A DNA stretch of 64,000 nucleotides from Bacillota bacterium (GCA_023453795.1 JAEXSP010000034.1:186001-250000); one strand, 5' to 3'; shown: positions 34,606-43,950, numbered from the stretch's first letter. Notes: generated by a model from the letters alone, not told the origin. Program-made: numbers and translations.

Positions 34606-35913
34606 ATGATTAAAATACTTGTGGTTGATGATGAGAAATACGACCGTGATGCTATTATTGAGATGCTTAATGAAGGTTTCAAGGAGCAGGTGGAGATTGA
34701 AGAAGCAAGGAATGGCAAGGAAGCCATAGAGATTGCGGAGCGCATGAGACCGGATATTGCCATAATGGATATTAAAATGCCCGGGATTAATGGGCTCAAG
34801 GCAATCCAGGAGATACGAAAGTTTTTGCCAAACACATATTTTATTGTACTGACGGCATATGACTATTTTGATTTTGCTGTCGAAGCGGTAAAGAACAATG
34901 TTAAGGAGTATATCCTGAAGCCCTTCGGAAAAGCTGACATTGTGGAGAAAATCGAGTTAGCTATCATGCAGGTCAATGCAGAGAAGAAAAAGAGGAAGCT
35001 TGACATTGAGAATCAGGAAAAGCTGTCTAATATGATGCCTGTTATAGAAAACGAGCTAGGCTTTGCTATTATCAATAATTCATTGTCCGTAATTGACTAC
35101 GAAACATATCTCGGCTATCTTGACATGAACTTCAAAAATGGGTTTGCTTTGGTAATCAATGTGCTGGGAGACCAAGGAACAAGGGGAATGGGTTACGAAT
35201 TCGAAATGCTACGTCTTCAAATAGGTGAATGTATTAAAAGATATATTGGGAAATTACATAAAAATGTAGCAAGCTTCAGGTTTACCAGGGAATTTGTTTC
35301 ATTTATCCAAATCAAAGAATATGAAAATGAGGAAATGATCAGACGAAGCGCAATAGGACTGGGTTCTGATTTAAGGAATGAAATCAGACGGCTTTATAAT
35401 ATGGATTCTGTGATAGGGATAGGCAAATGCTATCAGGGTATAACCATGATGAATAAATCCTATGAGGAAGCCAGGATTGCCCTAAGTAATTCTAATGAGA
35501 ATACAAAAGTGGTAAATTTTTGCGATATAGAAAATAAATTAAAAGCGAGCGAGCGGCACACTGAAGCCTCTAACGGAGGAGACAGGGAAAAAGTTGCGCT
35601 GTTTAAATCCGTGGAGCAATATATAAAGGATAACCTTGAAAAGGAACTGGATCTTGATACTGTTGCAGCAAAGTTCAATTTGAGCATCTACTATTTCAGC
35701 AGGATATTTAAAGACATTCTTGGTTACAACTTTCCGGACTATATTAACTTGTTAAGGGTGAAGAAAGCTAAAGAACTGCTTCTAAAAAATGAGATAAGCA
35801 TAAAAGAAATATGCTATGCTACAGGATACAGTGATCCGAATTACTTCAGTAAAGTCTTCAAAAAATATGAAGGAATGACGCCTTCGGAATATAAGGTAAA
35901 AAATTGCGGTTAA
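34606..35913 (+). CDS. YesN-type response regulator with AraC DNA-binding domain
   Basis: This 435-residue regulator has a receiver domain (residues 1-120) with VVDDEKYDRD, phospho-acceptor Asp in IAIMDIKMPG, and Lys in ILKPFGK. A middle segment of about 200 residues is typical of YesN proteins. Two AraC helix-turn-helix motifs are at the C-terminus (about 335-432), the second ending CYATGYSDPNYFSKVFKKYEGMTPSEY. The frame is open from 34558 inside the kinase gene; ATG 34606 matches the canonical start IKILVVDDE and has AAAGGA upstream. The expected target is the adjacent ABC operon. Confidence 0.92.
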   Translation: MIKILVVDDEKYDRDAIIEMLNEGFKEQVEIEEARNGKEAIEIAERMRPDIAIMDIKMPGINGLKAIQEIRKFLPNTYFIVLTAYDYFDFAVEAVKNNVKEYILKPFGKADIVEKIELAIMQVNAEKKKRKLDIENQEKLSNMMPVIENELGFAIINNSLSVIDYETYLGYLDMNFKNGFALVINVLGDQGTRGMGYEFEMLRLQIGECIKRYIGKLHKNVASFRFTREFVSFIQIKEYENEEMIRRSAIGLGSDLRNEIRRLYNMDSVIGIGKCYQGITMMNKSYEEARIALSNSNENTKVVNFCDIENKLKASERHTEASNGGDREKVALFKSVEQYIKDNLEKELDLDTVAAKFNLSIYYFSRIFKDILGYNFPDYINLLRVKKAKELLLKNEISIKEICYATGYSDPNYFSKVFKKYEGMTPSEYKVKNCG

Positions 35914-35927
35914 TACTGGTAATTTTT

Positions 35928-35936
35928 TGCTATAAT
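35928..35936 (+). promoter_or_regulatory. Extended -10 promoter candidate for the ABC operon
   Basis: TGCTATAAT is an extended -10 box about 111 bases before the binding-protein start. The -35 position is poor, as expected for a promoter that needs an activator such as the YesN-like regulator. Confidence 0.5.
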
Positions 35937-36046
35937 ATCGCAAGAATTTATTTGTTGTCAGCCGATTATTCCGTTGAGAAGATACTAAAAATCCAATATT
36001 ATAATAAAGAATTCATTATTCTACATTATTGAAAGGGGTTATAAAA

Positions 36047-37117
36047 ATGAAAAAACTTATTGCATTGGCTGTCGCATTAACAATGGTGCTTTCTGTTGTT
36101 TTCACTATGTCATTACCAGTATCCGCAGCTAAGGGTGATTTGATAGGAGTTGCAATGCCTACACAATCATTGCAGAGATGGAACCAGGATGGCGCTAACA
36201 TGAAGAAGCAGCTGGAAGCAAAGGGCTACAAGGTTGAACTTCAGTACGCTAATGACGATGTTACCACTCAGGTTCAGCAGATCGAAAACATGATCACAAA
36301 AGGCTGTAAAGTTCTTGTTATAGCTTCCATCGATGGAAAAGCTCTTACAGATGTTCTTCAGCAGGCAGCTGATGAAAAAATCAAAGTAATTGCTTATGAC
36401 AGATTGATTAAAAATTCTAAAAATGTAGACTATTATGCAACATTTGATAACTTCAAGGTTGGGGTTATTCAAGGACAATATATTGAAGAAAAGCTTAAGC
36501 TCAAAACAGCTAAAGGTCCTTTCAACATAGAAATATTCGCCGGCTCGCCTGACGATAACAATGCAACGTTCTTCTACAATGGAGCAATGAGCATATTGAA
36601 CAAATACATAAAGAGCGGCAAGCTGGTTGTACCAAGCAAACAGACTGCATTTAAAAAGATAGCAATTTTGGGTTGGAAATCCACCACAGCTCAGGAAAGA
36701 ATGGATAACCTTCTTACTGCATATTATGCAAAAGGCAAAAAGCTCGACGCTGTTTTATCACCAAATGACAGCTTGGCAATAGGAATAATTGCTGCCCTTA
36801 AGAATGCAGGCTATAAGAACGGCAAATATCCGATCATCACTGGTCAGGACTGTGACAAGCCAAACGTAAAAGCTATGATCGCTAAACAACAGTCAATGTC
36901 CATTTTCAAAGATACAAGAACCCTTGCTTCAAAAGTTGTTGAAATGGTAAATGCAATTCTTGAAGGCAAAAAGGCTCCTATAAATGATACAAAGACATAC
37001 AATAACGGAGTAAAGATTGTTCCTTCATACCTTTGCACTCCTGTATTTGCTGATGCTAGCAATTACAAGAAGTTATTGATCGACAGCGGCTATTACAAGG
37101 CATCTGATCTTAAATAA
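36047..37117 (+). CDS. Sugar ABC transporter substrate-binding protein (ChvE-like)
   Basis: This 356-residue secreted type I periplasmic-binding fold begins with a signal peptide (MKKLIALAVALTMVLSVV, cleavage near PVSAAKG). The mature part matches the multiple-monosaccharide group: IGVAMPTQSLQRWNQDG, VLVIASIDGKAL, VIAYDRLIKNSKNVDYYATFDN and ITGQDCDKPNVKAM. It would deliver a monosaccharide such as xylose, glucose or galactose to the permease. There is no lipobox Cys, so unlike most Gram-positive binding proteins it is not an obvious lipoprotein; it may be retained by an uncleaved signal or be soluble. The start is ATG 36047 with GAAAGGGG eight bases before; TTG 36029 is rejected. A stable hairpin follows. 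Confidence 0.93.
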   Translation: MKKLIALAVALTMVLSVVFTMSLPVSAAKGDLIGVAMPTQSLQRWNQDGANMKKQLEAKGYKVELQYANDDVTTQVQQIENMITKGCKVLVIASIDGKALTDVLQQAADEKIKVIAYDRLIKNSKNVDYYATFDNFKVGVIQGQYIEEKLKLKTAKGPFNIEIFAGSPDDNNATFFYNGAMSILNKYIKSGKLVVPSKQTAFKKIAILGWKSTTAQERMDNLLTAYYAKGKKLDAVLSPNDSLAIGIIAALKNAGYKNGKYPIITGQDCDKPNVKAMIAKQQSMSIFKDTRTLASKVVEMVNAILEGKKAPINDTKTYNNGVKIVPSYLCTPVFADASNYKKLLIDSGYYKASDLK

Positions 37118-37157
37118 TTAAATTATTAAATAGGTTATAATACCAAACACCGCATAC

Positions 37158-37187
37158 AAGCCGAACATCAAATCTGGTGTTCGGCTT
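37158..37187 (+). terminator. Intra-operon hairpin between binding protein and ATPase
   Basis: A 13-pair stem (37158-37170 with 37175-37187, one U-G) has a 4-base loop AATC and a weak U-tail (CTTTGTAAG). Such hairpins often protect the binding-protein mRNA and allow only part of transcription to continue, giving excess binding protein. Confidence 0.7.
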
Positions 37188-37233
37188 TGTAAGTGTTAGA
37201 AGGGTAAAATGTATTATTGGGAGATGGTGTACA

Positions 37234-38769
37234 TTGGAATATATTCTCGAGATGAAAAATATAGTGAAGGAGTTTGGTTCTGTTAAGGCTCTTAACAATG
37301 TAAATCTTAAGGTGCAGAAGGGTGAAATTCACGCTCTGGTAGGCGAGAACGGCGCTGGAAAATCAACACTGATGAATGTTTTGAGCGGAATTTATCCTTA
37401 TGGCTCCTATCACGGAGAAATTATCTATAATAATGAGGTATGTAAATTCAAGGACATAAAGGACAGCGAAAGAAAGGGAATTGCCATTATACATCAGGAA
37501 CTGGCGTTGATTCCGTATTTATCGATTGGAGAGAATATTTTTCTTGGTAATGAAAGATCTAAATCTAACGTTATAAATTGGAATAAAACCCATCTTGCGG
37601 CGACTGAACTCTTGAAAAAAGTAGGACTATCTGAAAATTCGCATACATTAATCAAAAACATCGGGGTAGGGAAGCAGCAGTTGGTTGAAATAGCAAAGGC
37701 AATGGGCAAGAACTGTAAATTGCTTATTTTGGATGAACCTACGGCTGCCTTGAATGATGAAGATTCTGATAAGCTGCTGGAGCTGCTTCTGGACATGAAG
37801 AATCAAGGGATTACTTCTATAATTATTTCACATAAGCTCAATGAAGTTTTAAAGGTTGCAGATAATATAACTGTTATCAGAGACGGTTCAACTATTGAAA
37901 CTCTTAACAAGCATACGGAAGATATTACCGAGGACAGGATTATAAAAGGTATGGTTGGAAGAGAGCTTGTTGACCGATTCCCGAAAAGGACTCCAAAGAT
38001 CGGAGAAGTTATTTTTGAGGTCAAGGACTGGAATGTGTATGATCCTATTGTAGAAGACAGAAAGAAAATAAATAACATTAGTATTAATATTAAAAAAGGT
38101 GAAATAGTTGGTCTTGCAGGTCTTATGGGGTCAGGAAGAACAGAACTTGCAATGAGTATATTCGGAAGATCCTATGGTACTAATATAAGCGGAACTGTAA
38201 CTAAAAACGGTAAGCAGCTTCAGCTTAAATCAGTCCGTGATGCCATCAATAATGGGATTGCTTATTCAACAGAGGATCGTAAAACAGGCGGCCTTGTTCT
38301 GATTGACGATATCAAAAACAATATACCACTGGCCAGATTGGAAAAGGTTTGTAAGAGTGCTGTTATAAATGAAAATAAGGTGGTTCATACTGCTGAGGAA
38401 TACAGAAAAAAATTGAACATCAAGTCTTCCGGTATTGCCCAGAAAACAGGAAATCTTTCAGGTGGGAACCAACAGAAGGTTGTACTTAGCAAATGGATTT
38501 TTACGGACCCTGATATCCTCATTCTTGACGAACCTACAAGGGGAATAGATGTAGGAGCAAAATATGAAATATATAAAATAATTAACGAGCTGGCTGATGA
38601 AGGCAAAGCAGTATTATTTATATCATCTGAACTTCCGGAGATACTCGGTATATCAGACAGGGTTTATGTAATGAATGAAGGAAGAATTGTTGGGGAGCTT
38701 GACAGAACTGAAGCGTCTCAGGAAAGCATCATGAAATGTATTATGAAGAGTAATAGGGAGGCTGTGTGA
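37234..38769 (+). CDS. Multiple-monosaccharide ABC transporter ATPase (GguA/MmsA-like)
   Basis: This 511-residue double ATPase drives sugar import. Half 1 (about 1-245) has Walker A GENGAGKST and Walker B LLILDEPTAALND. Half 2 (about 250-505) has GLMGSGRTEL in place of a full Walker A, signature LSGGNQQK and ILILDEPTRGIDVG. Length and order match the sugar (RbsA/XylG/GguA) family. The frame is open back to 37177, but family members start with EYILEMKNI, so TTG 37234 is chosen, with GGGAGATGG upstream; ATG 37252 is an alternative. It is followed by the permease with a one-base overlap. Confidence 0.93.
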   Translation: MEYILEMKNIVKEFGSVKALNNVNLKVQKGEIHALVGENGAGKSTLMNVLSGIYPYGSYHGEIIYNNEVCKFKDIKDSERKGIAIIHQELALIPYLSIGENIFLGNERSKSNVINWNKTHLAATELLKKVGLSENSHTLIKNIGVGKQQLVEIAKAMGKNCKLLILDEPTAALNDEDSDKLLELLLDMKNQGITSIIISHKLNEVLKVADNITVIRDGSTIETLNKHTEDITEDRIIKGMVGRELVDRFPKRTPKIGEVIFEVKDWNVYDPIVEDRKKINNISINIKKGEIVGLAGLMGSGRTELAMSIFGRSYGTNISGTVTKNGKQLQLKSVRDAINNGIAYSTEDRKTGGLVLIDDIKNNIPLARLEKVCKSAVINENKVVHTAEEYRKKLNIKSSGIAQKTGNLSGGNQQKVVLSKWIFTDPDILILDEPTRGIDVGAKYEIYKIINELADEGKAVLFISSELPEILGISDRVYVMNEGRIVGELDRTEASQESIMKCIMKSNREAV

Positions 38770-40016
38770 TGGATACTGTTAAAAGTGTAAATAAAAATGA
38801 AACTGAACCTATTATACGTGTATTCAAAAAGATTATTGGACCAATTGAACGTGTATTCAAAAATAACATAAGACAATATGCAATGCTTATTGCATTAGTT
38901 GCGATTACAATATTATTTCAGATTCTAACGGATGGGATTCTTTTGGTCCCCAGGAATGTAACAAATCTTATTCTTCAGTACGCATATGTAATGATACTTG
39001 CCATCGGTATGATACTGCCGATTTTGACAGGTGGTAATATCGACCTTTCAGTCGGTTCTGTAGTAGCCTTTGTCGGTGCTATGTCAGGAGTAATGATCGT
39101 AAATAATAATATGAATGTATGGTTGGGTATCTTTCTTTGCTTGCTTATTGGTTTGGCAATCGGTGTATGGCAAGGGTTCTGGATTGCCTTTGTTAAAGTA
39201 CCTCCGTTTATTTGTACACTTGCAGGCATGCTTATATTCAGAGGATTGACCTATTTCATACTTACAGGCGGACAGACTATAAGCCAATTCCCGGAATCCT
39301 ACCAGAAAATCAGCAGCGGCTTTCTTCCTGGATTTTTCGTGAAAGCGTTCGGAGAAGATATCGATATTACAACGTTAGTTATAGGAATAATAATATCAGT
39401 TATATATATTATTTTAGAAATCAGGAAACGATCTGAAAAAGTGAGGTATAACCTTGAAGCATTAAATATTCCCCTTTTTATAGGAAAATTGATAGTGATC
39501 GTGGGAGCAATCAATCTCTTTACATTCTGGCTTGCACGTTTTAGAGGAACACCAATAATCCTTATTGTAATAGGAGCTTTGATACTAATATACACATTTA
39601 TTACTTCCAGTACCAAGCAGGGCAGATATCTGTATGCAACCGGTGGAAATGCAAAAGCAGCAAGGCTTTCCGGAATTAATACAAATAAGGTTATGTTCTG
39701 GTCTTACGTAAATATGTCGGTGCTTGCTGCAGTAGCAGGAATTGCGGTCTCAGCGCGTCTTAATGCTGCACAACCTACTGCAGGACAAAACTTCGAGCTT
39801 GATGCTATCGCTGCCTGCTTTATAGGTGGGGCTTCAGCATATGGTGGTGTTGGTACTATTGTTGGAGCAATCATAGGTGCTCTTGTAATGGGTGTTTTGA
39901 ACAATGGTATGCAGATACTTGGTTTGGGAACCGACTGGCAGATGACAATAAAAGGTTTGGTACTTCTTGGCGCTGTTGCATTTGATGTATTCTCTAAGAG
40001 GAAGGAAAACAAGTAG
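38769..40016 (+). CDS. Multiple-monosaccharide ABC transporter permease (GguB-like)
   Basis: This 415-residue membrane subunit has about 10-11 hydrophobic helices. It is longer than RbsC-type permeases because of an extra loop-plus-helix region in the middle (about 195-270), as in XylH/GguB. Family motifs are LTGGNIDLSVGS, TLAGMLIFRGL, GNAKAARLSGIN and GGASAYGGVGTIVGAIIGAL. ATG 38769 shares its A with the ATPase stop (TGATG), and GGGAGG lies eight bases upstream; a GTG one codon earlier is less likely. A terminator follows, ending the operon. Confidence 0.94.
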   Translation: MDTVKSVNKNETEPIIRVFKKIIGPIERVFKNNIRQYAMLIALVAITILFQILTDGILLVPRNVTNLILQYAYVMILAIGMILPILTGGNIDLSVGSVVAFVGAMSGVMIVNNNMNVWLGIFLCLLIGLAIGVWQGFWIAFVKVPPFICTLAGMLIFRGLTYFILTGGQTISQFPESYQKISSGFLPGFFVKAFGEDIDITTLVIGIIISVIYIILEIRKRSEKVRYNLEALNIPLFIGKLIVIVGAINLFTFWLARFRGTPIILIVIGALILIYTFITSSTKQGRYLYATGGNAKAARLSGINTNKVMFWSYVNMSVLAAVAGIAVSARLNAAQPTAGQNFELDAIAACFIGGASAYGGVGTIVGAIIGALVMGVLNNGMQILGLGTDWQMTIKGLVLLGAVAFDVFSKRKENK

Positions 40017-40028
40017 ATTTAAGCAATA

Positions 40029-40062
40029 AAAGGTCTGTGCATTTATATGCATAGGCCTTTTT
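40029..40062 (+). terminator. Terminator of the sugar ABC operon
   Basis: A 14-pair stem (40029-40042 with 40047-40060, two G-U pairs) has a TTAT loop and a U-tail TTTTT. Confidence 0.9.
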
Positions 40063-40137
40063 AAATATATGACAATATGCTGTCATGCTTTATTTGATAT
40101 AATGGTTTATATATCAAATAAGCAAAGGAAAAAGCGT

Positions 40138-41007
40138 ATGCACTTTAAAGAAGCAAAGGCAATACTATCACAGCATAACGGAATGAACATATATCGAGGC
40201 TGTACACACGGCTGCATTTACTGCGACAGCAGAAGCAAATGTTATAATATGTCTCACGACTTTGAAGATATTGAGGTCAAAAGCAATGCTATAGAATTAT
40301 TAGAGGAAGCGCTCCGGAAAAAACGCAAGAAGTGTATGATAGGTACGGGTTCCATGTGCGATCCCTACATGCATGTTGAAAGTGAGCTTTTATATACTCG
40401 CAAGTGTCTTGAAATTATTGAAAAATACAGTTTCGGGTTGGCTGTGCAGACAAAAACTAATCGCATCCTTCGTGACTTGGAGCTTTTAAAAAGTATAAAC
40501 AAAAAAACCAAATGTGTTGTCCAAATGACGCTAACTACTTATGATGAGCGTTTGTGCAAAATTATTGAACCTGCTGTAAGTACTACTAAGGAACGTTTTG
40601 AAGTGTTGAAGGTCATGTCGGAAAACAATATTCCGACAGTTGTTTGGATAGATCCGATTCTTCCCTTTATAAACGACACGGAAGAAAACCTTAAGGGCAT
40701 TCTGGATTATTGCATCAAAGCTAGGGTATATGGCATTATTTGCTTTGGGATCGGTCTGACTCTACGGGAAGGCAGCAGGGAATATTTTTATGCAAAATTG
40801 GATAGACATTTTCCCGGCATGAAACAAAAGTATCAGCAAAAGTACGGATACAGTTACGAAATCAAAAGCGACAATAATGAAAAGCTAATGAATATTCTAT
40901 ACAGCGAGTGCAGAAAGAACAGTATTGTTTGTAGCAATGAAAAAGTATTCGAGTATTTGCATGCTTTCGATGAAAAACAGAAAATAGAGCAGATGAGTCT
41001 TTTTTAA
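40138..41007 (+). CDS. Radical SAM protein, SplB-like
   Basis: This is a 289-residue cytosolic radical S-adenosylmethionine enzyme. The [4Fe-4S] cluster site is CTHGCIYC (C22, C26, C29), preceded by NIYRGCTHG, a pattern seen in spore-photoproduct-lyase-like proteins. It also has GTGSMCDPYMHVE, VQTKTNRILRD and WIDPILPFINDT. Substrate unknown; it is probably not a true spore photoproduct lyase. The frame is open upstream to 40069, but a TATAAT at 40098-40103 lies inside that extension, so ATG 40138 with AAAGGA upstream is the real start. Monocistronic. Confidence 0.85.
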   Translation: MHFKEAKAILSQHNGMNIYRGCTHGCIYCDSRSKCYNMSHDFEDIEVKSNAIELLEEALRKKRKKCMIGTGSMCDPYMHVESELLYTRKCLEIIEKYSFGLAVQTKTNRILRDLELLKSINKKTKCVVQMTLTTYDERLCKIIEPAVSTTKERFEVLKVMSENNIPTVVWIDPILPFINDTEENLKGILDYCIKARVYGIICFGIGLTLREGSREYFYAKLDRHFPGMKQKYQQKYGYSYEIKSDNNEKLMNILYSECRKNSIVCSNEKVFEYLHAFDEKQKIEQMSLF

Positions 41008-41069
41008 ACAATAAGCTGGCGAATCTTACTGTAAATTAGACTTTCAGGCGAAAAAAACCCCTCATCCCT

Positions 41070-41098
41070 TTGACATGAAACTTAATAACAGGTACAAT
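41070..41098 (+). promoter_or_regulatory. Sigma-A promoter of lrgAB
   Basis: TTGACA at 41070-41075 and TACAAT at 41093-41098 have a 17-base spacer. The leader is about 36 bases. Confidence 0.85.
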
Positions 41099-41140
41099 TC
41101 TAGAATGTCAGTACCAATTTGGAGAGAGGAATGTTAACTC

Positions 41141-41500
41141 TTGAAATATATAAAGCAATTCGGAATAATTCTGGCAGTTTCATTCGTCGGAGAAGTATTA
41201 AGGTACCTCATTCCCTTACCGGTTCCGGCAAGCATATATGGTTTGATTCTTATGTTTATTGCTTTGCAGACAAAGGTGATCCATCTTGAGCAGGTAAAAA
41301 AAACAGGGACCTTTCTTATAAAAATTATGCCACTTATGTTTATACCGGCCGGAGTAGGCCTTTTAGTATCATGGGAAGCGCTGAAGAGCATCCTTGTACC
41401 TGTTATTATCATAATGATTTTGACTACAGTGATCGTTATGGCTGTCACCGGGAGAGTTACCCAGTTTATCATCAGGCTGGAAAGGAGGAATAAGAATTGA
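41141..41500 (+). CDS. lrgA: Holin-like protein LrgA/CidA family
   Basis: This 119-residue membrane protein has four hydrophobic helices and the family core LPVPASIYGLILMFIAL and LMFIPAGVGLL. LrgA/CidA proteins with LrgB/CidB affect murein hydrolase release, autolysis and, in some bacteria, pyruvate or organic-acid uptake. The start is TTG 41141; GAGAGAGGA upstream supports it, and the ATG at 41131 is out of frame. It overlaps lrgB by four bases. Confidence 0.9.
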   Translation: MKYIKQFGIILAVSFVGEVLRYLIPLPVPASIYGLILMFIALQTKVIHLEQVKKTGTFLIKIMPLMFIPAGVGLLVSWEALKSILVPVIIIMILTTVIVMAVTGRVTQFIIRLERRNKN

Positions 41501-42189
41501 AGGAACTATTAAGTGAATCTGTTTTCTTTGGGGTATTCATCAGCATTGCCGGATATGAAATCGGACTATTCTTAAGGAAACGGTTCCGCAAATCAATTTT
41601 TAACCCTCTGCTCATTTCCATAATATTTGTTATAGCTGTATTGCTGATTTTAAAAATAGATTATAAGGTCTATAATAATCAAGCGAAATATTTAAGCTAT
41701 CTGCTGACGCCCGCTACAGTATGCCTTGCAATACCCCTTTATCAGCAGCTTGAAGCGCTGAAGAAAAATATAAGGGCTATTCTGGGGGGAATCCTTGCAG
41801 GAGTCCTGTCAAGTCTTACTAGTGTTTTTTTGCTTTGTAAACTATTTCATTTTACACATCAACAATATGTAACATTGCTTCCGAAATCAATCACGACTGC
41901 GATTGGTATGGGAGTGGCCCAAGAGCTGGGCGGTATCGTAACGATTGCAGTAGCTGTAATCATTTTGACCGGAGTCCTTGGTAATATGATTGCTGAACTC
42001 ATTTGTAAAGTATTCCGAATTCATGAGCCAATTGCAAAGGGAATTGCAATTGGGTCTGCATCTCACGCTATAGGTACAACAAAGGCAATGGAAATGGGAG
42101 AAGTTGAAGGGGCAATGAGCAGTCTTGCCATTGTAGTTGCAGGTCTGCTCACAGTTATCCTGGCATCTGTCTTTGCGAATTTTATGTAA
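41497..42189 (+). CDS. lrgB: LrgB/CidB family membrane protein
   Basis: This 230-residue integral membrane partner of LrgA has about seven helices. Family motifs are LLTPATVCLAIPLYQQ, LPKSITTAIGMGVAQELGG and SASHAIGTTKAMEMGEVEGAMSSLAI. The start is TTG 41497, overlapping the lrgA stop as TTGA, with AAAGGAGGAATAAG upstream. Tight coupling suggests both proteins act together in the membrane. No LytSR pair is adjacent; the LytS-like kinase at 33 kb belongs to the sugar locus instead. Confidence 0.93.
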   Translation: MKELLSESVFFGVFISIAGYEIGLFLRKRFRKSIFNPLLISIIFVIAVLLILKIDYKVYNNQAKYLSYLLTPATVCLAIPLYQQLEALKKNIRAILGGILAGVLSSLTSVFLLCKLFHFTHQQYVTLLPKSITTAIGMGVAQELGGIVTIAVAVIILTGVLGNMIAELICKVFRIHEPIAKGIAIGSASHAIGTTKAMEMGEVEGAMSSLAIVVAGLLTVILASVFANFM

Positions 42190-42210
42190 AAAACTGAAGT
42201 GCAGATTTCG

Positions 42211-42224
42211 CAAAAAGCTTTTTG
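42211..42224. terminator. Short palindrome between convergent genes
   Basis: CAAAAAGCTTTTTG is a perfect 14-base palindrome between the lrgB end and the helicase end. It could serve both strands weakly, but it is AT-rich and lacks a loop. Confidence 0.3.
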
Positions 42225-42231
42225 ATGTTTA

Positions 42232-43722
42232 TTACTTCTTCCCTAATATCCTTTGAATTAAGCGCTTAAAAAATGGTATTCTGTTTTCCGTAGCGTTATT
42301 TTGTACGTTTTTAATGCTCGGTTTCGGACTTTTTAACTTGCTGTCTGCTGTATATGAAGGTACGGTTTGTGAAATTGAGCCGGAGGATTTTGCTCTTTCG
42401 GTTTCAAAAGCCGGTCTTGTCCTTCTCTTATCTACCGTATTCGTTCTAGCCGGGCTTTTGTGCTTAACGTTATGCGGCTGACTTTGCGGCATTTTCCGTT
42501 GTTCTGCTCTGTGATTCGAGTTGCCTGTTGTACGGGGCGTACTGCTTTTTGGCGAGTTTTCCTGCAGCCAGTTTTTGGCGTCGGGATTGCGTAAATTGAA
42601 TTCAGACTCTTCCGGCAGTTGTGCTTCCGGGATTAATGCTCCGATATGCTCTTCTATTTCGTAGAGCGTCATGATGTCATCACCCGTAACCAAGGTAATA
42701 GCAAGGCCATCGTTACCGGCTCTGCCTGTACGGCCTATTCTGTGGATGTAATTGTCCTTATCATTGGGGACATCATAGTTAATGACAAGGGACAAGTCCT
42801 CAATGTGTATGCCTCTGGCGGCAACATCCGTAGCGGCAAGTAAACGGAACTCTCCTTGCTTAAATTGCTGTATTGTCTTGAGCCTTTTTCCCTGGGGGAT
42901 ATCACCATGCAGAGCATGACAAACAAGCCCGTTCCTGGATAAAAAGGTTTGAACCCTGTCAACTCCGAGCCGAGTGTTGCAGAAAATCATACAGCTTTCG
43001 GGACGCTCTGCCAGAAGCAGGCGTTTTAACCACATGTTCTTTTCATTATTCTCAACACGGTAGTATTTTTGTTGTATTGCATCAACTGTTTTTGTAGGTG
43101 ATTCAATTTCGACAGTTTCTGGATGATTCATATACTCTTGGCAGATTCTACGAATCTCAGGGGGCATAGTTGCGGAAAAAAGCATAGTGATACGATTTTT
43201 GGGTATTGTTCTGATAATTCTGATTACTTGATCGAGGAAGCCCATGTCCAGCATTCTGTCTGCTTCATCAAGCACTAAGAAGCGTATATGCTTGGTCTGC
43301 ATATTCCCATGACTTATGTGGTCATACACCCTCCCGGGTGTTCCTGTGACAATAGAAGGATTGCTGCTTAAGGCCTTAAGCTCCGCATTGATGTTATGTT
43401 GTCCGTACACGGCTGTAGTTCTGTATTTAAGATGCTTTGCCATTTTTTTTATGTCGCTGTCCACCTGAACAGCGAGCTCACGTGCCGGTGTAAGAATAAG
43501 ACCCTGAGGTCCGGGTGCACCCGGATCGATCATCTGAAGCATTGAAACGCCGAAAACAGCAGTCTTGCCGCTGCCTGTTTTAGACATAACAATAACATCT
43601 TCGCTGTTTAAAACATGGGGTATTGCTTTTGCTTGAACATCTGTGGGCTTCTCAAAGCCCATCTCCTCCAAGGCCTTTAATATTGGCGGTATAATGCCAA
43701 GATCGCTAAAGTTGTTTTTCAT
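42232..43722 (-). CDS. DEAD-box ATP-dependent RNA helicase
   Basis: This 496-residue RNA helicase unwinds RNA duplexes, typically in cold adaptation or ribosome assembly. All motifs are present: Q-motif region FSDLGIIPPILKALEEMGFEKPTDVQ, Walker A SKTGSGKT, PARELA, TPGRVYDH, DEAD in VLDEADRMLDMG, SAT in FSATMP, then RGIHIEDL and HRIGRTGRAG. The last about 120 residues (375-496) are a basic Ser/Pro/Lys/Asn-rich tail, probably disordered and RNA-binding. It is read from the minus strand with GAAAGAAG before ATG. It is closest to the RhlE/CshA group; I do not fix a symbol. Confidence 0.94.
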   Translation of the reverse strand: MKNNFSDLGIIPPILKALEEMGFEKPTDVQAKAIPHVLNSEDVIVMSKTGSGKTAVFGVSMLQMIDPGAPGPQGLILTPARELAVQVDSDIKKMAKHLKYRTTAVYGQHNINAELKALSSNPSIVTGTPGRVYDHISHGNMQTKHIRFLVLDEADRMLDMGFLDQVIRIIRTIPKNRITMLFSATMPPEIRRICQEYMNHPETVEIESPTKTVDAIQQKYYRVENNEKNMWLKRLLLAERPESCMIFCNTRLGVDRVQTFLSRNGLVCHALHGDIPQGKRLKTIQQFKQGEFRLLAATDVAARGIHIEDLSLVINYDVPNDKDNYIHRIGRTGRAGNDGLAITLVTGDDIMTLYEIEEHIGALIPEAQLPEESEFNLRNPDAKNWLQENSPKSSTPRTTGNSNHRAEQRKMPQSQPHNVKHKSPARTNTVDKRRTRPAFETERAKSSGSISQTVPSYTADSKLKSPKPSIKNVQNNATENRIPFFKRLIQRILGKK

Positions 43723-43950
43723 TTGTATCTTCTTTCATAAAATAATTTGTTTTATTATATCACTTAATAGGATTTTATTCCATCATCAGCTGATTTTTTT
43801 AGTCAAATATAAAGGACCTGCGGAGTAAGCCTCCTTAATATTGACAGGGCTTTTAAACCTGAATATAATGAAAGTCAAGAATCCCGGCTGGGGATAAATA
43901 AATTCTGAAAGTAAACAATAAATGGAATTAACCTGTTAGGAGGCATCCGT

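Noticed and set aside
40069..40137. N-terminal extension of the radical SAM protein
   Set aside because: It contains the likely -10 box and no ribosome site; the start at 40138 is better.
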